DNA of 64,000 nt from Cotesia glomerata (taxonomy: Eukaryota; Arthropoda; Insecta; Hymenoptera; Braconidae): assembly GCF_020080835.1 (NCBI RefSeq), contig NC_058158.1, forward strand, positions 31,576,305 to 31,640,304, written 5' to 3'. Positions within the stretch are counted from its first letter, which is position 1. The number at the start of each line of letters is the position of its first letter. Below are positions 11,535-25,010 of this stretch, piece after piece. The position numbers were made by a program, and so were the translations under genes. A model generated the notes under the pieces. It saw only the letters and a program-made list of their open reading frames with translations. It was not told the origin of the DNA and made no database searches.

Positions 11535-13436
11535 CATGTCCTCGAACAAAAAATTTAATTAAAAATTACAAAATGAAATAACTAAATAAGTTATGCATCA
11601 ACTGATTGTTTCAGTCTAAAGGACATCGCAATAATTTCACCCCAATAGTATTTGCTACGTTTGGATGATTGTCAGAAAATCAGCGTGCATCCCATCCCCC
11701 ATAAAATTTCAGACCCCAGGGTTATTCAGCGAATGTTAAAGCGCGAATGCTCCAAGTGTAACATGCTTCTGCTCCCCCCGTGGATTCGCTATATACTTTA
11801 TACTTATGCACCCTCATCATCGGCGCCGTTACAATCGCCATCACCGAAACCATAGCAGTCTTAGGCGACGCAACCGACTATCCACTGTCTGTGTAGGTGT
11901 ATGAGTAAAGTATAAAGTACAGTGCAAAATCTACGGGTTATAACCAGTAGAATAGCTGAGTAGGGTGCGAAGCTTAAAAAGGATCACGCCGGGGTTGCGA
12001 GACAGACTGAAAGATAGACAAGGGAACGAATGGAAGGAAAACGTCCGACGAGAACGCGAACGGAAGACATAATGGACCAGAGAGTCGAGGGTTAAACTCG
12101 AAGAACCAAACAGACGAGGAAGAAAATAACATACATGGAGAATCTAGACTGTAGACCGAGACTCCCCTTTATTTGTCTACACCTACAGCCAACGAAAAAA
12201 AATGTATATGAGGGTAGTCTGAAGAAATGGATTTTATTTTCTTTAATTAAAGTAGAGATGACATAAAAAATTTGTTAAAGGTCGATAAATTAATCCATTT
12301 TAACAACAATCTCAATTATCGATTGCCCTTTTTATGAAATAGAAAAAATTATTTTTAAACCTTCGAATTTCATTCGTTGAAAAATTTTTCGCCAAAAAAA
12401 TTATTTATCCCGAATCGTAAATTCAATTTGCAAGTACATAGCCAGTGTTTTTGAATAATTAATAAATACTCAAACAAATTTTTCCTGTGATTAAAATAAG
12501 CAGTAAAAACCATAAAAAAAACCTATGTTTTAATATCAATATTAAAAGCAGAATTTTTTTTATCCTCAACAATATTTCCAGAGTAATTAAAGAAAAAAAA
12601 TAATAATTATTTCTGCCCCTCTATTGTGCATCCATAAACCACCCCTTTCCCTTGCTGTCTTCCAACCAAACAACAACAGCATCTCTGTTAAAAGTTTAAA
12701 GAGCTATACACAGATATATCCCGAGAAAACAACGTAGGTAGATTATGCATCGTTCCGATATTTCTTCCGTGCACAATACCTCTCATTTGCATTTCCCTGC
12801 GAATCGTAGGGCGATATTGCCGAGACCGTGGAGCGGTAGGAAATAAGAGAGTAGATAGTGGAAGTGGAGGAGAGGCCTCTACTCGGGTCTGGTGTGTTTG
12901 TGTGCTACAAATTGCGAGAATTATGGAGATTTCAGTGTACACTGGCTGGCCAGCGGATCCTTTACTAGCCGGTTGCCCTGGCTAACGACTGGCTCGACGA
13001 ATCGCTGGAATTTCAAGTGCCCAGGAACTCCATATATCCTCCAGGCATTTATATACTGCTTATGTAGACAAAATCCAATGACTATTACTGTTACTATTAC
13101 AGTCTCTATTACTATTGCTATTACCATTACTATCACTCCAAGTGTATGACTGTACTCATATAGAGTACTGTACTCAGAAATAGTTAACTTAACTTTATTA
13201 TCTTTTTCGCTCTAGAACTTGCCTTTCTGCTCGGCATAACATCCTGTGCTTTTATAAGTCCCTCTCTCTTACACTTAAGAGCAAACATATTTTAATATTC
13301 TCCTCTTTAAATGTGATGCCGTAGTCCAGGCGGCAGGGAAATATTCTATGGTTTGTTCACGACATCAGAGTAAAATGGGCTGACTTTTAAAATTTTTGTT
13401 TTCAAATACTCAGAAAAATAATTAGATCATTTGTTA
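11535..13436. other. Two GC-richer islands separated by AT-rich DNA
   Basis: 11640-12180 and 12650-13340 are GC-richer than their surroundings and contain short open frames on both strands with no recognisable domain. 12200-12640 is AT-rich. 13078-13137 is an ATTACT-type simple repeat. No gene can be supported. Confidence 0.6.
13078..13137 (+). repeat. Imperfect (ATTACT)n simple repeat
   Basis: About ten imperfect six-base units of the type ACTATT/GTTACT/ACCATT run through this stretch. The overlapping open frames only translate this repeat. Confidence 0.8.
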
Positions 13437-14670
13437 CACTGTAAAAAAAGCGGTGTTAAAATGGACTCATTTTAACACCGCTATGTAACACCTGTGTATT
13501 AACACCGGTGTAGCGGTGCTCTTTTGCGGTGTTAAAAATTAGGTGTTAAACCGGTGTAATATCGGTGTAACCGGTATAATACAGGTGTAAAAGTAGAATA
13601 AATTTACACTGTATCGGAGTATAAATATTACATGATCCATAAAACACGATTAATATTCAATATTTATCAAAATGAGACAAGTAACATTTATTTAAGAATT
13701 TTCAATTTATAAAATTAGGCAGAAATCGATTTTATGAATGTTAAGTTAAATAATATTTACAATATTAAATGTTTAGGAACAATATAATAATTATTTTCAT
13801 CGTAACCATGATGTTTCTCACAATATAATGGATGTTTTAAACATGACAAATCTACAGCTGCGCAAAAATGAATTATCTCTATGAAAATCATTTAAAAAAC
13901 GTTCAAAATTGTCGTAAAATTGTTCTAAAAATGTTTCAAATTTGTTGTAAAAACACTTTAAAACTGTCCAAGAAATGTTTCAAAATTGTCTCAAAAATAT
14001 CCGAAAAATGTCTCAAATATATTCAAAATTTTTTCTCAAATAGTTAAAAAAATGTTTTAAGATTATTCAAAAAAGGTTCCACATAAGATTTAATGACAAA
14101 ATTTCAACTAAATTGCATTGATTCTAAAATTATCTTAGAAGTATTCCGAAAATCTTAAAAAAAAATAGTTAAAAGTTATGAAATGATTACTAGAATCCAC
14201 TATTTTAAAGTTTCCGATTATCTATATGATGTCCTAAAATTGTCCTTTAATAATGGTGTTAAAGTAACACGGATCGAAAATTTACACCGAGAGAATTTCA
14301 CAGCATTATTTCACACTACACGGCCGTGTAAAGTGCTCTGGATCCATTTTTACATCGAAAATTTTTACAGTGTATTTATTTTAATCAAAAATTTTTATCT
14401 ACTTAATATATTATTATTTTAAACTTTCTAAATTAAATATTAACTTTTTTTGGTTATTTATCTTTAATTATTAAACATAAAAAGTTTAATTATAAAAATT
14501 GTGTTGGTTAAAATATTATCAACACCGGAAAATTTATAACACCGATTTAACACCGAAAAAAAATATTTACACCGCAACCGGTGTTACTGCTACACCGATT
14601 TCGGTGTTGAATTTAACACCGGAATTTTTAACACCGTAAACCGCATGGACTCACACCGGTTTTTTTAGTG
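13437..14670. mobile_element. CGGTGTTA-rich TIR element
   Basis: Ends CACTGTAAAAAAAGCGGTG (left) and CACCGGTTTTTTTAGTG (right) are inverted copies, and the next internal blocks (TGGACTC near both ends) also pair. Inside each arm the octamer-like word CGGTGTTA/CGGTGTAA and its complement TAACACCG recur at least ten times. The centre (about 13900-14060) holds a run of AAAATGTTTCAAA-like units. No transposase ORF. A non-autonomous DNA element, 1.23 kb, flanked by TTA and TAA. Confidence 0.65.
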
Positions 14671-16268
14671 TAAAAAAAAATTCGAGAAAATTCAATTGTT
14701 TAAATTATAGCCATTTTTAACTAACTCTAGATTAAAATATCTCGTAAAAGAATTAAAATTCATCGAAACATTTTACGGATGAAATTTAGAGAAAAGATCA
14801 ATAAACAATGATAAGATATATATTTTTTAATACAAAACTCAAACAGCTGAAAATAAACTCAAAATAAATTTTCATGTACCAGGTATATAATGTTATTTTA
14901 CTATCACTACTGTGATGATTATTACTTTCCATCTTATTCAGCCATACACGCAATCGGAATAATTTATCTTTGAGTGTCAGTCGAGTAAGTCCCTAGCGAA
15001 ATTCCCGAACCGTATTTTAAAACCCATAACACAACAAAGAGATTATATTTTTATTGTCCGCTGGATAAATGTTTCTGTTTTCCTCTTCGGCTCTATTCCA
15101 CGTATGCGGGCATTACGTATTTACTATTGCCAAGTTAAGCTTTTTTATTTTTTTGACACATACATTTCACGAAATCACTTTGTTCATTTTCAGTCAGACG
15201 TGCCTTGAAAAAATTTCATTAGCCGCATTTCCGACAAAAGTATATTAAAAGTATGCTATTATTATTACTTCTACTTCACGAATGTGTTTGGACAGAATAG
15301 AGCTTCATTGTATTTGTTGTTTACTTTTTCCGAGCTAAAAAATTCCGAGTAGAGACTAAATTCATCAAATAACTTCATAGGCTTTCATAAAGCTTCATTG
15401 AATTTTTAAAAAAAGTCTCATATCTTTCTTCATTTAATACGAAGCTTGTTTTTGCCGGACTCATCTATAAGTATATGAATAAAGACATATATAGATATAT
15501 ATATTTATGTTTATAATGTATGAATGCATATAGATGTATGTGTCTCTCATCTCGTTGGGTCTCTCCGGAGACTTATACGCAATATCATGTATACCTCCCG
15601 TAGCAGCATATGGACGTGTTTCCCAGTATTGAATATTCAATGAGACCGGGTAGAGCACGAGTACAGTAGCCCAAGTGATAGAAAGAGAGCTCACTATTTT
15701 GAGAGATGTTTTTTTCAGAGTACGAAAGTCCTCCCGAGAGACAAGAAATTGTAATTTCTCTGTGCTGGGCGTGAGTTGGGGTACGAGCAAATCTACCACC
15801 GACTGTCCGGCTGAATCCCTCCGGAGTGACATCTGCCAGTAAGCTTGTGTAAATGTGACCTCAATCCTTGTCAATCATTTACAGGTTTACCAGATTTTAT
15901 CAATATCATATTTTTTTTATAAATGTATATAAGTATACGGGTGTGTACATTTTTATCTCGAAATACACTACCCTGATATTGGAAAAATTCATACATTTAT
16001 TATTGATTAATGGAACTTTTTAGTTTGTCATTAGTTATTAGTTATTTATAGTATAATACCGCAACATATTTTGTGAAATAAATAATTTATAGGAAAGTAT
16101 TCTATTAAATAAATAATGTTGTTAGTAAACTTTTCAGGAAATAGAACATTTTTGCCGATCGATCGGGAATAGTTAAAAATTCTTTGTGGAAATTTATGGT
16201 GGAAGTTATACGATTAGATTAAAATTTTGATAAGTCAATTATATTAAAGTGTAATAAGTAATAAATTA
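14671..16268. other. Noncoding DNA with a GC-richer island
   Basis: 14671-15460 is AT-rich. 15540-15880 is GC-richer and carries a minus-strand open frame of about 137 codons whose C-terminal half is only ATATAT-derived Tyr/Ile. I do not regard it as a gene. 15890-16268 is AT-rich. Confidence 0.55.
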
Positions 16269-16468
16269 CACAGCACAAAAATTTTTCGTTATTGCATCAG
16301 AAACAATTGAGGGTTCAATATTTTAAAGTTCTTGAGTCAATTTTGCATCAATTCGATGCCATTATTGTGTAGTAATCAAGGTTTACTGTGTAGTAAGTCA
16401 ACACACAAAAGTGTCAAATATTTAACATAAAAATTTTTAACGCAATAAAGAAATTTTTTTTTGCTGTG
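16269..16468. mobile_element. CACAGCA-ended MITE, 200 bp
   Basis: CACAGCACAAAAATTTTTCG at the left is matched inverted by AAATTTTTTTTTGCTGTG at the right, and TTATTGC/GCAATAA continues the pairing. The interior is non-coding. The element is flanked by TA on both sides. Length and structure fit a MITE. Confidence 0.65.
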
Positions 16469-17438
16469 TATTATTTAGATCATTTATCAATAATTAATTT
16501 AAATCGAATTTCAAGATTATTAATTAAATAACAAAAAATTCAGAGAGACTATAACTTCAAACTTTTATCATCAATTTATTTTACTTTATTCGTGAAAAAA
16601 AAATTCTTCAAAATGATAACCTTTCTTAAAAATTCTTCTCTTTAACAAACTTAATTCTTACAAATGTGATATAGATAAAAAATTTGCATAAAAATAACAA
16701 ACATTCAAAATCTGCAGCTCTACACAACTACAAAAAAATTTTTCTCACCCCACTTCCCCACATCCGAAGCTAAAACCCGAATAACCAAACAATAAATAAA
16801 CTTTTTCCGACGATAAATAGAGCTGGTAAGTGACAAGTAAAATGTAGGTATAATTGACACGGTGAAGAAAAGTGCATTAAGATGGAATAAAAAGAAATCA
16901 AAGTAGTTGGTGGATCGGACATACGCGGAAACCAAGTCCGTCCCTCTAATGGGCGACATGGCACTGGCGCAGCTGTGGCCGCAAGTGTGATAAATGGTTT
17001 ACGGGGATGCAAGCTCCATATACACATACATACACAAACTCTATTTATATACATATACATATATAGACTGTATAGCTGACGACGCGACGGTGAGCCGCGT
17101 CGCGGCGGAATTTCTCCCAGGGCGCCCTGTCCTATATATGTGCAGTCCGATATTCCTCGCAGATCATTTCTGTTGTAGGTCTCTATACTCCATACTATTT
17201 ACATATACATATTTATCGCATACATTTATGACCTGAGTAAACCATTCGTATATTCATCCACATTTACATAAGATCCACGTGTAACTATTGACTACTGTCC
17301 AGAATGTTTGATCCGTATAATATCATGTCGCAAATAATCCGCGGACGATCACTGATGGGCAAAAAAAGAAATAGAATTCGATATATCTAGTTGCATGTTT
17401 TTCTACTCAGTCTATTTTTGCCTGTTTCCTCTTTACTA
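16469..17438. other. Noncoding DNA with a GC-richer island
   Basis: 16740-17350 is GC-richer and has overlapping short open frames on both strands, none with recognisable domains. ATACATATAC-type runs occur near 17020-17060. Nothing further supported. Confidence 0.6.
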
Positions 17439-18320
17439 CACGGAAAGAACAATAACCCACTGTACATCCTCGTATAGTATACTCCGTGGTATTTGTAGTG
17501 AAAAAAAATTTCAGACTATAGTCAATATCCTGCAAAGTATACTAAATTATTTTTGGACTGTACTCAGTGGTCTCCGACTTAATCGATGAATTTTTCTGGT
17601 TATATCGCGTAAAACTTCACGGGATATAATCTGAAAAATTATTTCGTGTAAATTAAATTATACTCGGTTGAAATTTGGATTATGCCCACGGTGACTCCGC
17701 CATTTTTTTTCTAGGGCCTGCACGTAAAGTGCTGTTTATAATTTGTGAGTTATAGTCAATCAGCATATTGGACATTAATTAAAATATAATCAGTGAATTA
17801 TATGAGTGTGTGACTATTTATATATTTTGATATGTAGAAATATTTTTTTCTTAGCCTAACATTTTTAAGTTCGAAGAGTCTAAGAAAAGAAAAAACAATT
17901 TTTAACCCCAAATTATCGGAAAAATTGTGCTTTAATGCTCCTTAAATGTTTTTGATGCATGTAATAATTATTTAAAACAATATTTGACTAACCTAATATT
18001 TAAAATACATAATAGATATGATAATGCTAAGTGCGGAGGCACTAGAAAAAAAATTGGCGGGGTCACCGTGGGCATAATCCAAATTTCAACCGAGTATAAT
18101 TTAATTTACACGAAATAATTTTTCAGATTAAATCCCATGAAGTTTTACGCGATATAACCAGAAAAATTAATCGATTAAATCGGAGACCTCACTAAGTACA
18201 GTCCAAAAATAATTTATTATACTTTGAAGGATATTGACTATAGTCTGAAATTTTTTTTCACTACAAATACCACGGAGTATACTATACGAGGATGTACAGT
18301 GGGTTATTTTTATTTTCGTG
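17439..18320. mobile_element. Long-TIR CACGG element, copy 1 (882 bp)
   Basis: About 287 bp at the left (17439-17727) and right (18030-18320) are near-perfect inverted repeats starting CACGGAAAGAACAATAACCC. They surround a non-coding loop of about 300 bp. The 5-bp direct repeat TACTA flanks both sides (17434-17438 and 18321-18325). A second copy with the same arms and loop lies in the same orientation at 25066-25951. There is no ORF, so it is non-autonomous. The arms are far longer than in a typical MITE and could form a hairpin of nearly 290 bp. Confidence 0.8.
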
Positions 18321-21300
18321 TACTAATCTCCGAGATATCTGATGGAGAAAGTTTATGGCCCCGATGCAAGCATCAAATATTCATTTGTCGATCCCGATCT
18401 TTTATGGTAATTGCTTTAAAAATATATTATTGCGCATTTACTATTAGTTTTTATTCACTCCACTTCTAGTTGAATGAAATAAAATAGAATAAAACAAATA
18501 ACATATAAAATCACTCTATCAGAGTAGCTCTCAATGGAGCTTTTTTCAAAGCCCGATTTCGAAATCAACAAACTTCTCTACTGGCGCGTTTTTATAGACA
18601 TATTTTGTCAAATAAATTGTCGATTAGCTTTACCTTTTTTGCAGTCATTTTTTATTTAAACGCTCGCTATCAAATTTATTTGAAAGCTGACCGATTTTAT
18701 TTATAAATATATAACTCATCATCACCCTCGACCAAAAGCAAAAAAAATAAAACAATTTTATAGGTTAATAGTTAATTTGAATTTTGTAACTTTAATGGCC
18801 ATAAAAACACTGTAAACATAATTGACTTCAATTTAAATTTTAAACTCCAAAAATAAATGATCGGCCTATAAATTTCGAATCAAGAAGAAAAAAATTTAAC
18901 TTTCACATAAAAAAGGTCATTTACTTGAACTTCTATTCTACTCTTTTTCATTCATTCAAACGACACAGCTTTTCTACAGGACATAAAAGTTGTCCCAAAT
19001 GATTTCTTTTGGACAATTTAAAACTGATCATTCCGCAGTATTAAATTCGCGAGACATGACTGGTATTGTTGTTGAAAAGAAACAAAATAACGCAACATTA
19101 AAAGTTTAATCTAAAACTATTCACGTCAACATTTCTCAAACTATCATACCGTGGCATGCCAGTAATATAACAAAGACCAAGACTGTATACCAAATACCAT
19201 TTTGGTTTTTGTGGGGAAGTTAACTTAACCTTTCTTACGACTAGATTCTTGGGGAACTTGGTCCGCAAGACAGATAATATATATTTATTTGCATATAATA
19301 TAATATCCAGTTTCCAAAGAGGACAGACAGTGTTATATATTATATATTATATATGTACAATAATTGGTAAGTTTGTTTCTAAACAAAGTAGCCTCTCACT
19401 CTTAGAGCATAACCTCTCGCTCTATCGGGCTCTATCATACTTATACTTATAAGTTATATATTACATACAACTGAACGTAAACAATTTTCAATAAAACACC
19501 ATCGAATATTCTCCAGATACATGTCTATAGTTGAGCTCCTCTTACTCGTATCGTCTGCCACCATTTCCGCCTCCACCATTCTCGCTCATGTATACATCAC
19601 CAAACGTTATCTCTCACATCCCCTTCAACTATTTTCTCTTCTCTCGGCATGTACTTGGCCTTTCTCTGTATGCATGCATCCGTATCACTTCTGCTTGAAG
19701 GAACCACCTTTGCTCTTCGTGTAAGAGACCAGCGGATGCTACGAATTCCAGAATTCCTGGTGTAGCGTCATTCCTCGGGGCGGAAGTTAAAGCATCATGC
19801 TCGCGACGCATTTGTGCTGAAATGTCGTCGTACTTGTAGTCTTTGCATTCAACTTGTGTAGTTATAGATTGTGTGCGATAGTTGATATAATATGTGATGT
19901 ATATTGTAAAATTATAATCAAATGTATGGACACAAATGTAATATACCGTGCTAAACCTATTACGATGGATATGTGATGTATGGTATGGAATATACGCCCG
20001 ATAATGACAGTGCAGCGGGTGGTAAAAAGGAACATTGTTCGTGTTCTGGCGATTCCGACGATGATGTTCGTGCGATAGGTAATATACACGGATATACGAA
20101 GGGCTGCATGCTACGATAATATGTGTGTGTACATGTGAATCCTGTAAGACAATACACCTCGTTGTGAGTCGACAAATCTTCACCAGCAGAGTGCATGTGA
20201 TGTGATGGGTCTTAAGAGCTTTTGAAATGCATCCCAAGTGATGCGGGAAACGTTTAGAAAATCCTCCCGCTAGGAGAGTATTTTAAATAAGAGGATTTTT
20301 CAGCTTAAATATACTTTTTGGGGCAAAGAGCTAGAACTGAGTGTTTCAGAATCTTTGAAAAATAATCTATTGATAAATTTGACTTTTTTAAAATGTTAGG
20401 TGAAAATTTGATTACTGTATTCAGTAAAAAAATTCATTTATTAAGAAAATTTTCTTGACGCAAGAGTATAAATTTTTGATAATTGTCGAGAATATATTTT
20501 CTCGTCTGAAAAATAATAATTGTAGCCGCAAAAGTTTTTATTTCAATTTAGAAATAATATGTAGCAAAAGACTTTTTTAGAAAGAAAGAAAATAATCAAG
20601 TAAATAGAAATTTTGGTTCAATAATTTTTTCCAGTCAGATCTTATTTCACTCTGAATTTCATTGTGGTTTGATAAAACTTTTCGAGGTTCGATTATACGT
20701 AAAATACCGAAAATATTCGTTTACCTTCGTAATTATTTTATTTGTTTGAGGTATTACTAAATTCCTTTGTTTGAGGTATTACTAGATATGTTTGGTATGT
20801 AACAAACTGTACAAATGAATGAATCATTTTACTCATGAACAATTTTGATAATGGATATTTTTCATCTAACTCAATTAATTCTTTTGAATGATTTTTAATT
20901 AATGAGTAACCAAGAGGTTTTTTAATTTATAATAATAGTTATTGTATCGAAATGTTATTCGATATCCATATGACTAAAAATATGATGATGATCCTTGAAT
21001 AATTAATGACCGATGAGTGAGTTTCAAGTTCTCTGAAGCGTGAAAAATTTCAAATGAAAGCCACTTTGGTGATTATTTATTTTATTATTTGATACGTAAT
21101 TAGTAATTAATAACAATAATAATAAAATAAGTTGTGAAAATAAAATTTCAATTGAATGATAATGTTTGTAGACCGGACAGGATGCGCGCAAAAATTGACA
21201 ATGTAATAGGATGCAATTAATTTAATAAAATTGTTATATTATTATTATTATTATTAAATTATGATTCCGAGTAGAAATTATGCGAAATGAAAAATAAAAA

Positions 21301-22333
21301 TAGTGTTGAAAGTGTAAATTTTCTCATAATATGAATGATAAAGCGATAAAAAACGTAACATTCATCTATTCCGGAAATCCGAGGAGTCACAAAACATTTT
21401 TTATTATTTTTATATTTACATTGTTATTATTTCTTCCTCATGACTCTTTTCTGCTCCCCTTTCTCTCGGTCGTTTTATCTCGTGTGTAAAGAGATCATCG
21501 TTTGCTGTCGACCCATACACTTATACCCGCACATATAATATACTCCTACACAGACTATCATCACACTGTATCTTTATATTATATATTTATATATTTATAT
21601 AATCATACAATGTACATGACATAAGTATTGGTATTCGTGTTTGTATTAGTGTATCGAGGTCGACGTGCCGGCCACGTGGTGGTGTCACCGTCCTATACTG
21701 TGGAGTATTGCAAACTTGACTATGACTGTTATTATAGATATGGAGCTACATCCAAATATGATATTCATCCGAATAACAAGAAAAGAAATGTTTCTTTTTT
21801 CTGACATTATCATAACAATAACATATCCATGGAAATGATAATAACCAATACATATTAATAATTCATCAGACATTCAGTTCCTTTTGAATTTATTGACAAC
21901 CGAAATAATCATTATTTAATAACCCTTCGCTAAATTATTACTTTTCATGTTCAAATCTATACCTATTATTAGTACGGCAATTCACTGTAATTAAATATGA
22001 TATTAACTTTAATGACATTGTATTGATGAAACAATTAATGGTGGGTTATTCGATTATTATTCGATACTAGTCAATAAAATTATCAGAATATGTAAATAGA
22101 ATTTTGAGAATTTGAATATTAACTTTTTTGAAGAGCTATATGAATAATTTTAATATATTTTGAAGTTATTAAAACTATAAAATGATATGATTAAAAAAAT
22201 AAAACTTAAATATCGACGTAAATATTGCGTAAATAAAATTCAATGTCAAGATCAAGTTGGTAAAATAATAAATTTCTAAAAAATGTATTAAGTATCGCAT
22301 TTTGAATTCTATTATAAGTTTTAAACATTACAA

Positions 22334-22334
<1 letters not shown>
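18321..22334. other. Noncoding AT-rich DNA with GC-richer islands
   Basis: Islands lie at 19500-20230 and 21420-21720. The first has the longest open frame outside the retroelement (minus strand, about 200 codons, non-ATG start), rich in His, Tyr and Thr, without a domain I know. A 25-bp tandem pair lies at 20740-20788 and an ATT run at 21237-21257. No gene can be supported. Confidence 0.55.
20740..20788 (+). repeat. 25-bp tandem duplication
   Basis: TTTGTTTGAGGTATTACTA occurs twice, directly adjacent. This is a recent replication-slippage type duplication. Confidence 0.8.

Positions 22335-22385
<51 letters not shown>
22335..22385 (+). repeat. (ATT)n microsatellite
   Basis: Seventeen uninterrupted ATT units in AT-rich noncoding DNA. 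Confidence 0.95.
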
Positions 22386-25010
22386 GTTATAACTTTAAAT
22401 TAACAAAATATTTTTAATGTCAAAAAAATATAAAGATAAAAAATACCAGATTGACATGTCGCCTAGACCATATATAAAATATTTAACACATGATTCTATA
22501 GATATGTACATAAATGTATATTCAAATCAGCAAAAATTCACATCAAAGAACAAAAATAAATCTCTAGTTCCTCGAGTAAAAACGATAGAATTTCAACAAT
22601 AAAATAAAGAACGACAAAACGAAAATAGTAATAATTAAATCAATTTCACATTTATCAAGATAAATTATGATGGCATTAATAAAGTTCATCGTCCTCGCGG
22701 CGTCACGTGGGTGTTACGAGATGCATTATTAACAGCCGCTCATCTTAAATAACCATGAAATAAAAAAAAAACATTTTAAATGTTAGGATTCCTGGATCGA
22801 TGCACGATCGACCCCAAGGTACAACCTGACAATATAAATAAAATCAGTGGTTGTTTAATACAAAGTGCAGCCGGTAAATATTTGAAATGTCAGTGCTCTA
22901 CTACAACACAAGTGAGTAAGTAGGTCTAACGACTAGAGGAAATAGAATAACTCTCTCACAAGTCATACAACCACGCGATTCAGGAGAAACAAGAAGAGCC
23001 TAGGTCTCCACGATTAATTGCATTACATCAATTGACTTTACTCGCACAAATCGCATCACATCAGCTCCCGCGTGAGTGTAAGAATCCTTATTATTATTAC
23101 TACTACTACTACTACTACCAATTTTGCAAGTGAAGAGAAAATACTAATGTATAATGAATAATAAGTAATATAAGTAACAAGCAAAGAGTAAAGTACTCTT
23201 TCTGCCGTACGTATATAACATCACTCATCTCATCAGTATTGCTACTATGTTCTTTTATTTACTTTACTTTGCGCCACTATACTACTATATAGTCTTCCAA
23301 TGAAGCACAGTACCACACAGCAAACGGGCTACGAGCTGCCACGTTTCTTCATCGTGCCGTAATGCTTCTGAGGACCGCATCACGCCTGCCAGACGCACTA
23401 CGGACACCAGTTTTAATTTCATACGTTCATACGCGTTCATACTACTAGTACCATGTAGGGATCAAACAAACTCTATTAAGCGCCCGCTTTTTTCACTTTT
23501 CGCTTTATAATTTGAATTAACAATTTTTCTTAATTAATTTTCGCGGAAAATTCTTTTATTAATAAAAAAAAAGTTAAAAATAAAAGTTTAATTCTTGCTC
23601 CGTTTTTAAAAATTAATTTCTCGATAAATAATTACATGAAAAAATGAAAATTAATAAATATGAATTTTCGTGGACTTACCGAAGATTTTGGAAAAGTCCA
23701 AAAGTAATTAATCACTTTGTATAAATTTATAAATTCACTTGCCGAAAACTTTGTCACAGAATTTTTTTATTTATGTAAATATTTTTTTTTTTTTGTAAGA
23801 GATTTTAATGAAAATTGAGGGATACTTATGAATAATAATAATTGATTGTAATAGAAGGGAATGATAGAAAAACGTATGTACTGTTTGACAGCTGATGTAG
23901 CGCGCACGAGATGTAAGCTTTGGATGTAAGACCGACACAGGGTCTCCACTGAACACGCCACGACGTTTCGCGGCAGACTGAGAGCTATGGAGGACGCGCG
24001 GTCCCCCCTGGTGATACAACGGCAACACGGAGGAGTAGAGTGTGGTGATGCGCGCTGGCACGCTGCTACTCTGATGCTAAATACTGGTGCTACAACTAAA
24101 CTAGCATTGCACGCTGTACCTCGCGATAGCCGGATGCGTGGGTATCATAATCGCGCATACCTCCCCTCCTAATGTTTTTAAGAAGCTTTGAAAATTTATT
24201 GTTTGCTTTTTTTTTTTTTATTTAATTAATACCCCAAAATTATTTTCATTCAAATTTTTAATTTTTATATCCAGAAGTTCAAAATGTTTAATTACTATAA
24301 AGCAAAAAGTCGGAAAATAAAAGTAATTCTTTTTTTTTTAATTATTCATCTCGCGGAATATAATTAACGAGAATTTCATACGTCCGCTGTGGAAAATAGA
24401 AAACCATACGTCGATTATTGTAATTCGTTACATTTTATTATGCGTGTAATGGTGAAAACATGAAAAAAATAATTTCTGGTGGAAAATTTTCAATAGAATA
24501 TTCAAATCCAATGCGTTATATAGAATATAAATATAAAATGTAAAAGTCATTTTAATCGAACGTGCATTAATGATCATAAAACACGATTTAAATGATGAGA
24601 TAACATAAAATTGTGAATTTCATATTTTATGTGCTTCGGGAAACGGGAAATGATAACATTCTTACAACCAAACTGGAAATTAATCGTTCATAAAATATAC
24701 TCAAAGTTACGATCTCTCGTAAAATTGATACTTCTTGTTTTAACAATTTTTTTTTGTGTTTCAAATATTTTGTATAAACTTTTCGATATTATTGTTGTAA
24801 AATAAAAAAAAGTACATTTATTTACTTATATTTACTCACTGGTGTAGTATTATAGAAGCTTGTGTATTTTAAACAAGAACTTGCACGATTTATTTGATGT
24901 TTATTTTAAGTTTTGACAAACCCTTGATACAATATTTGTCTCGAAACTAATAAAATATTGATGATATAATTCAAAACTATCGTGTATCACAAAGAATATA
25001 CACGGAGAAA
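22386..25010. other. Noncoding DNA with GC-richer islands
   Basis: 22680-23460 and 23880-24180 are GC-richer. A TTA/TAC trinucleotide run lies at 23089-23119. The segment 22707-22734 resembles 61823-61851 (GGTRTTTACGAGATRCATT-like). 24180-25010 is AT-rich with poly-T. Open frames near 23770-24170 overlap on both strands and are not convincing. Confidence 0.55.

Noticed and set aside
19629..20237. Minus-strand open frame of about 200 codons
   Set aside because: Longest frame outside the retroelement, but it starts at a non-ATG codon, is His/Tyr/Thr-rich from repetitive words, has no domain I know and overlaps other open frames.
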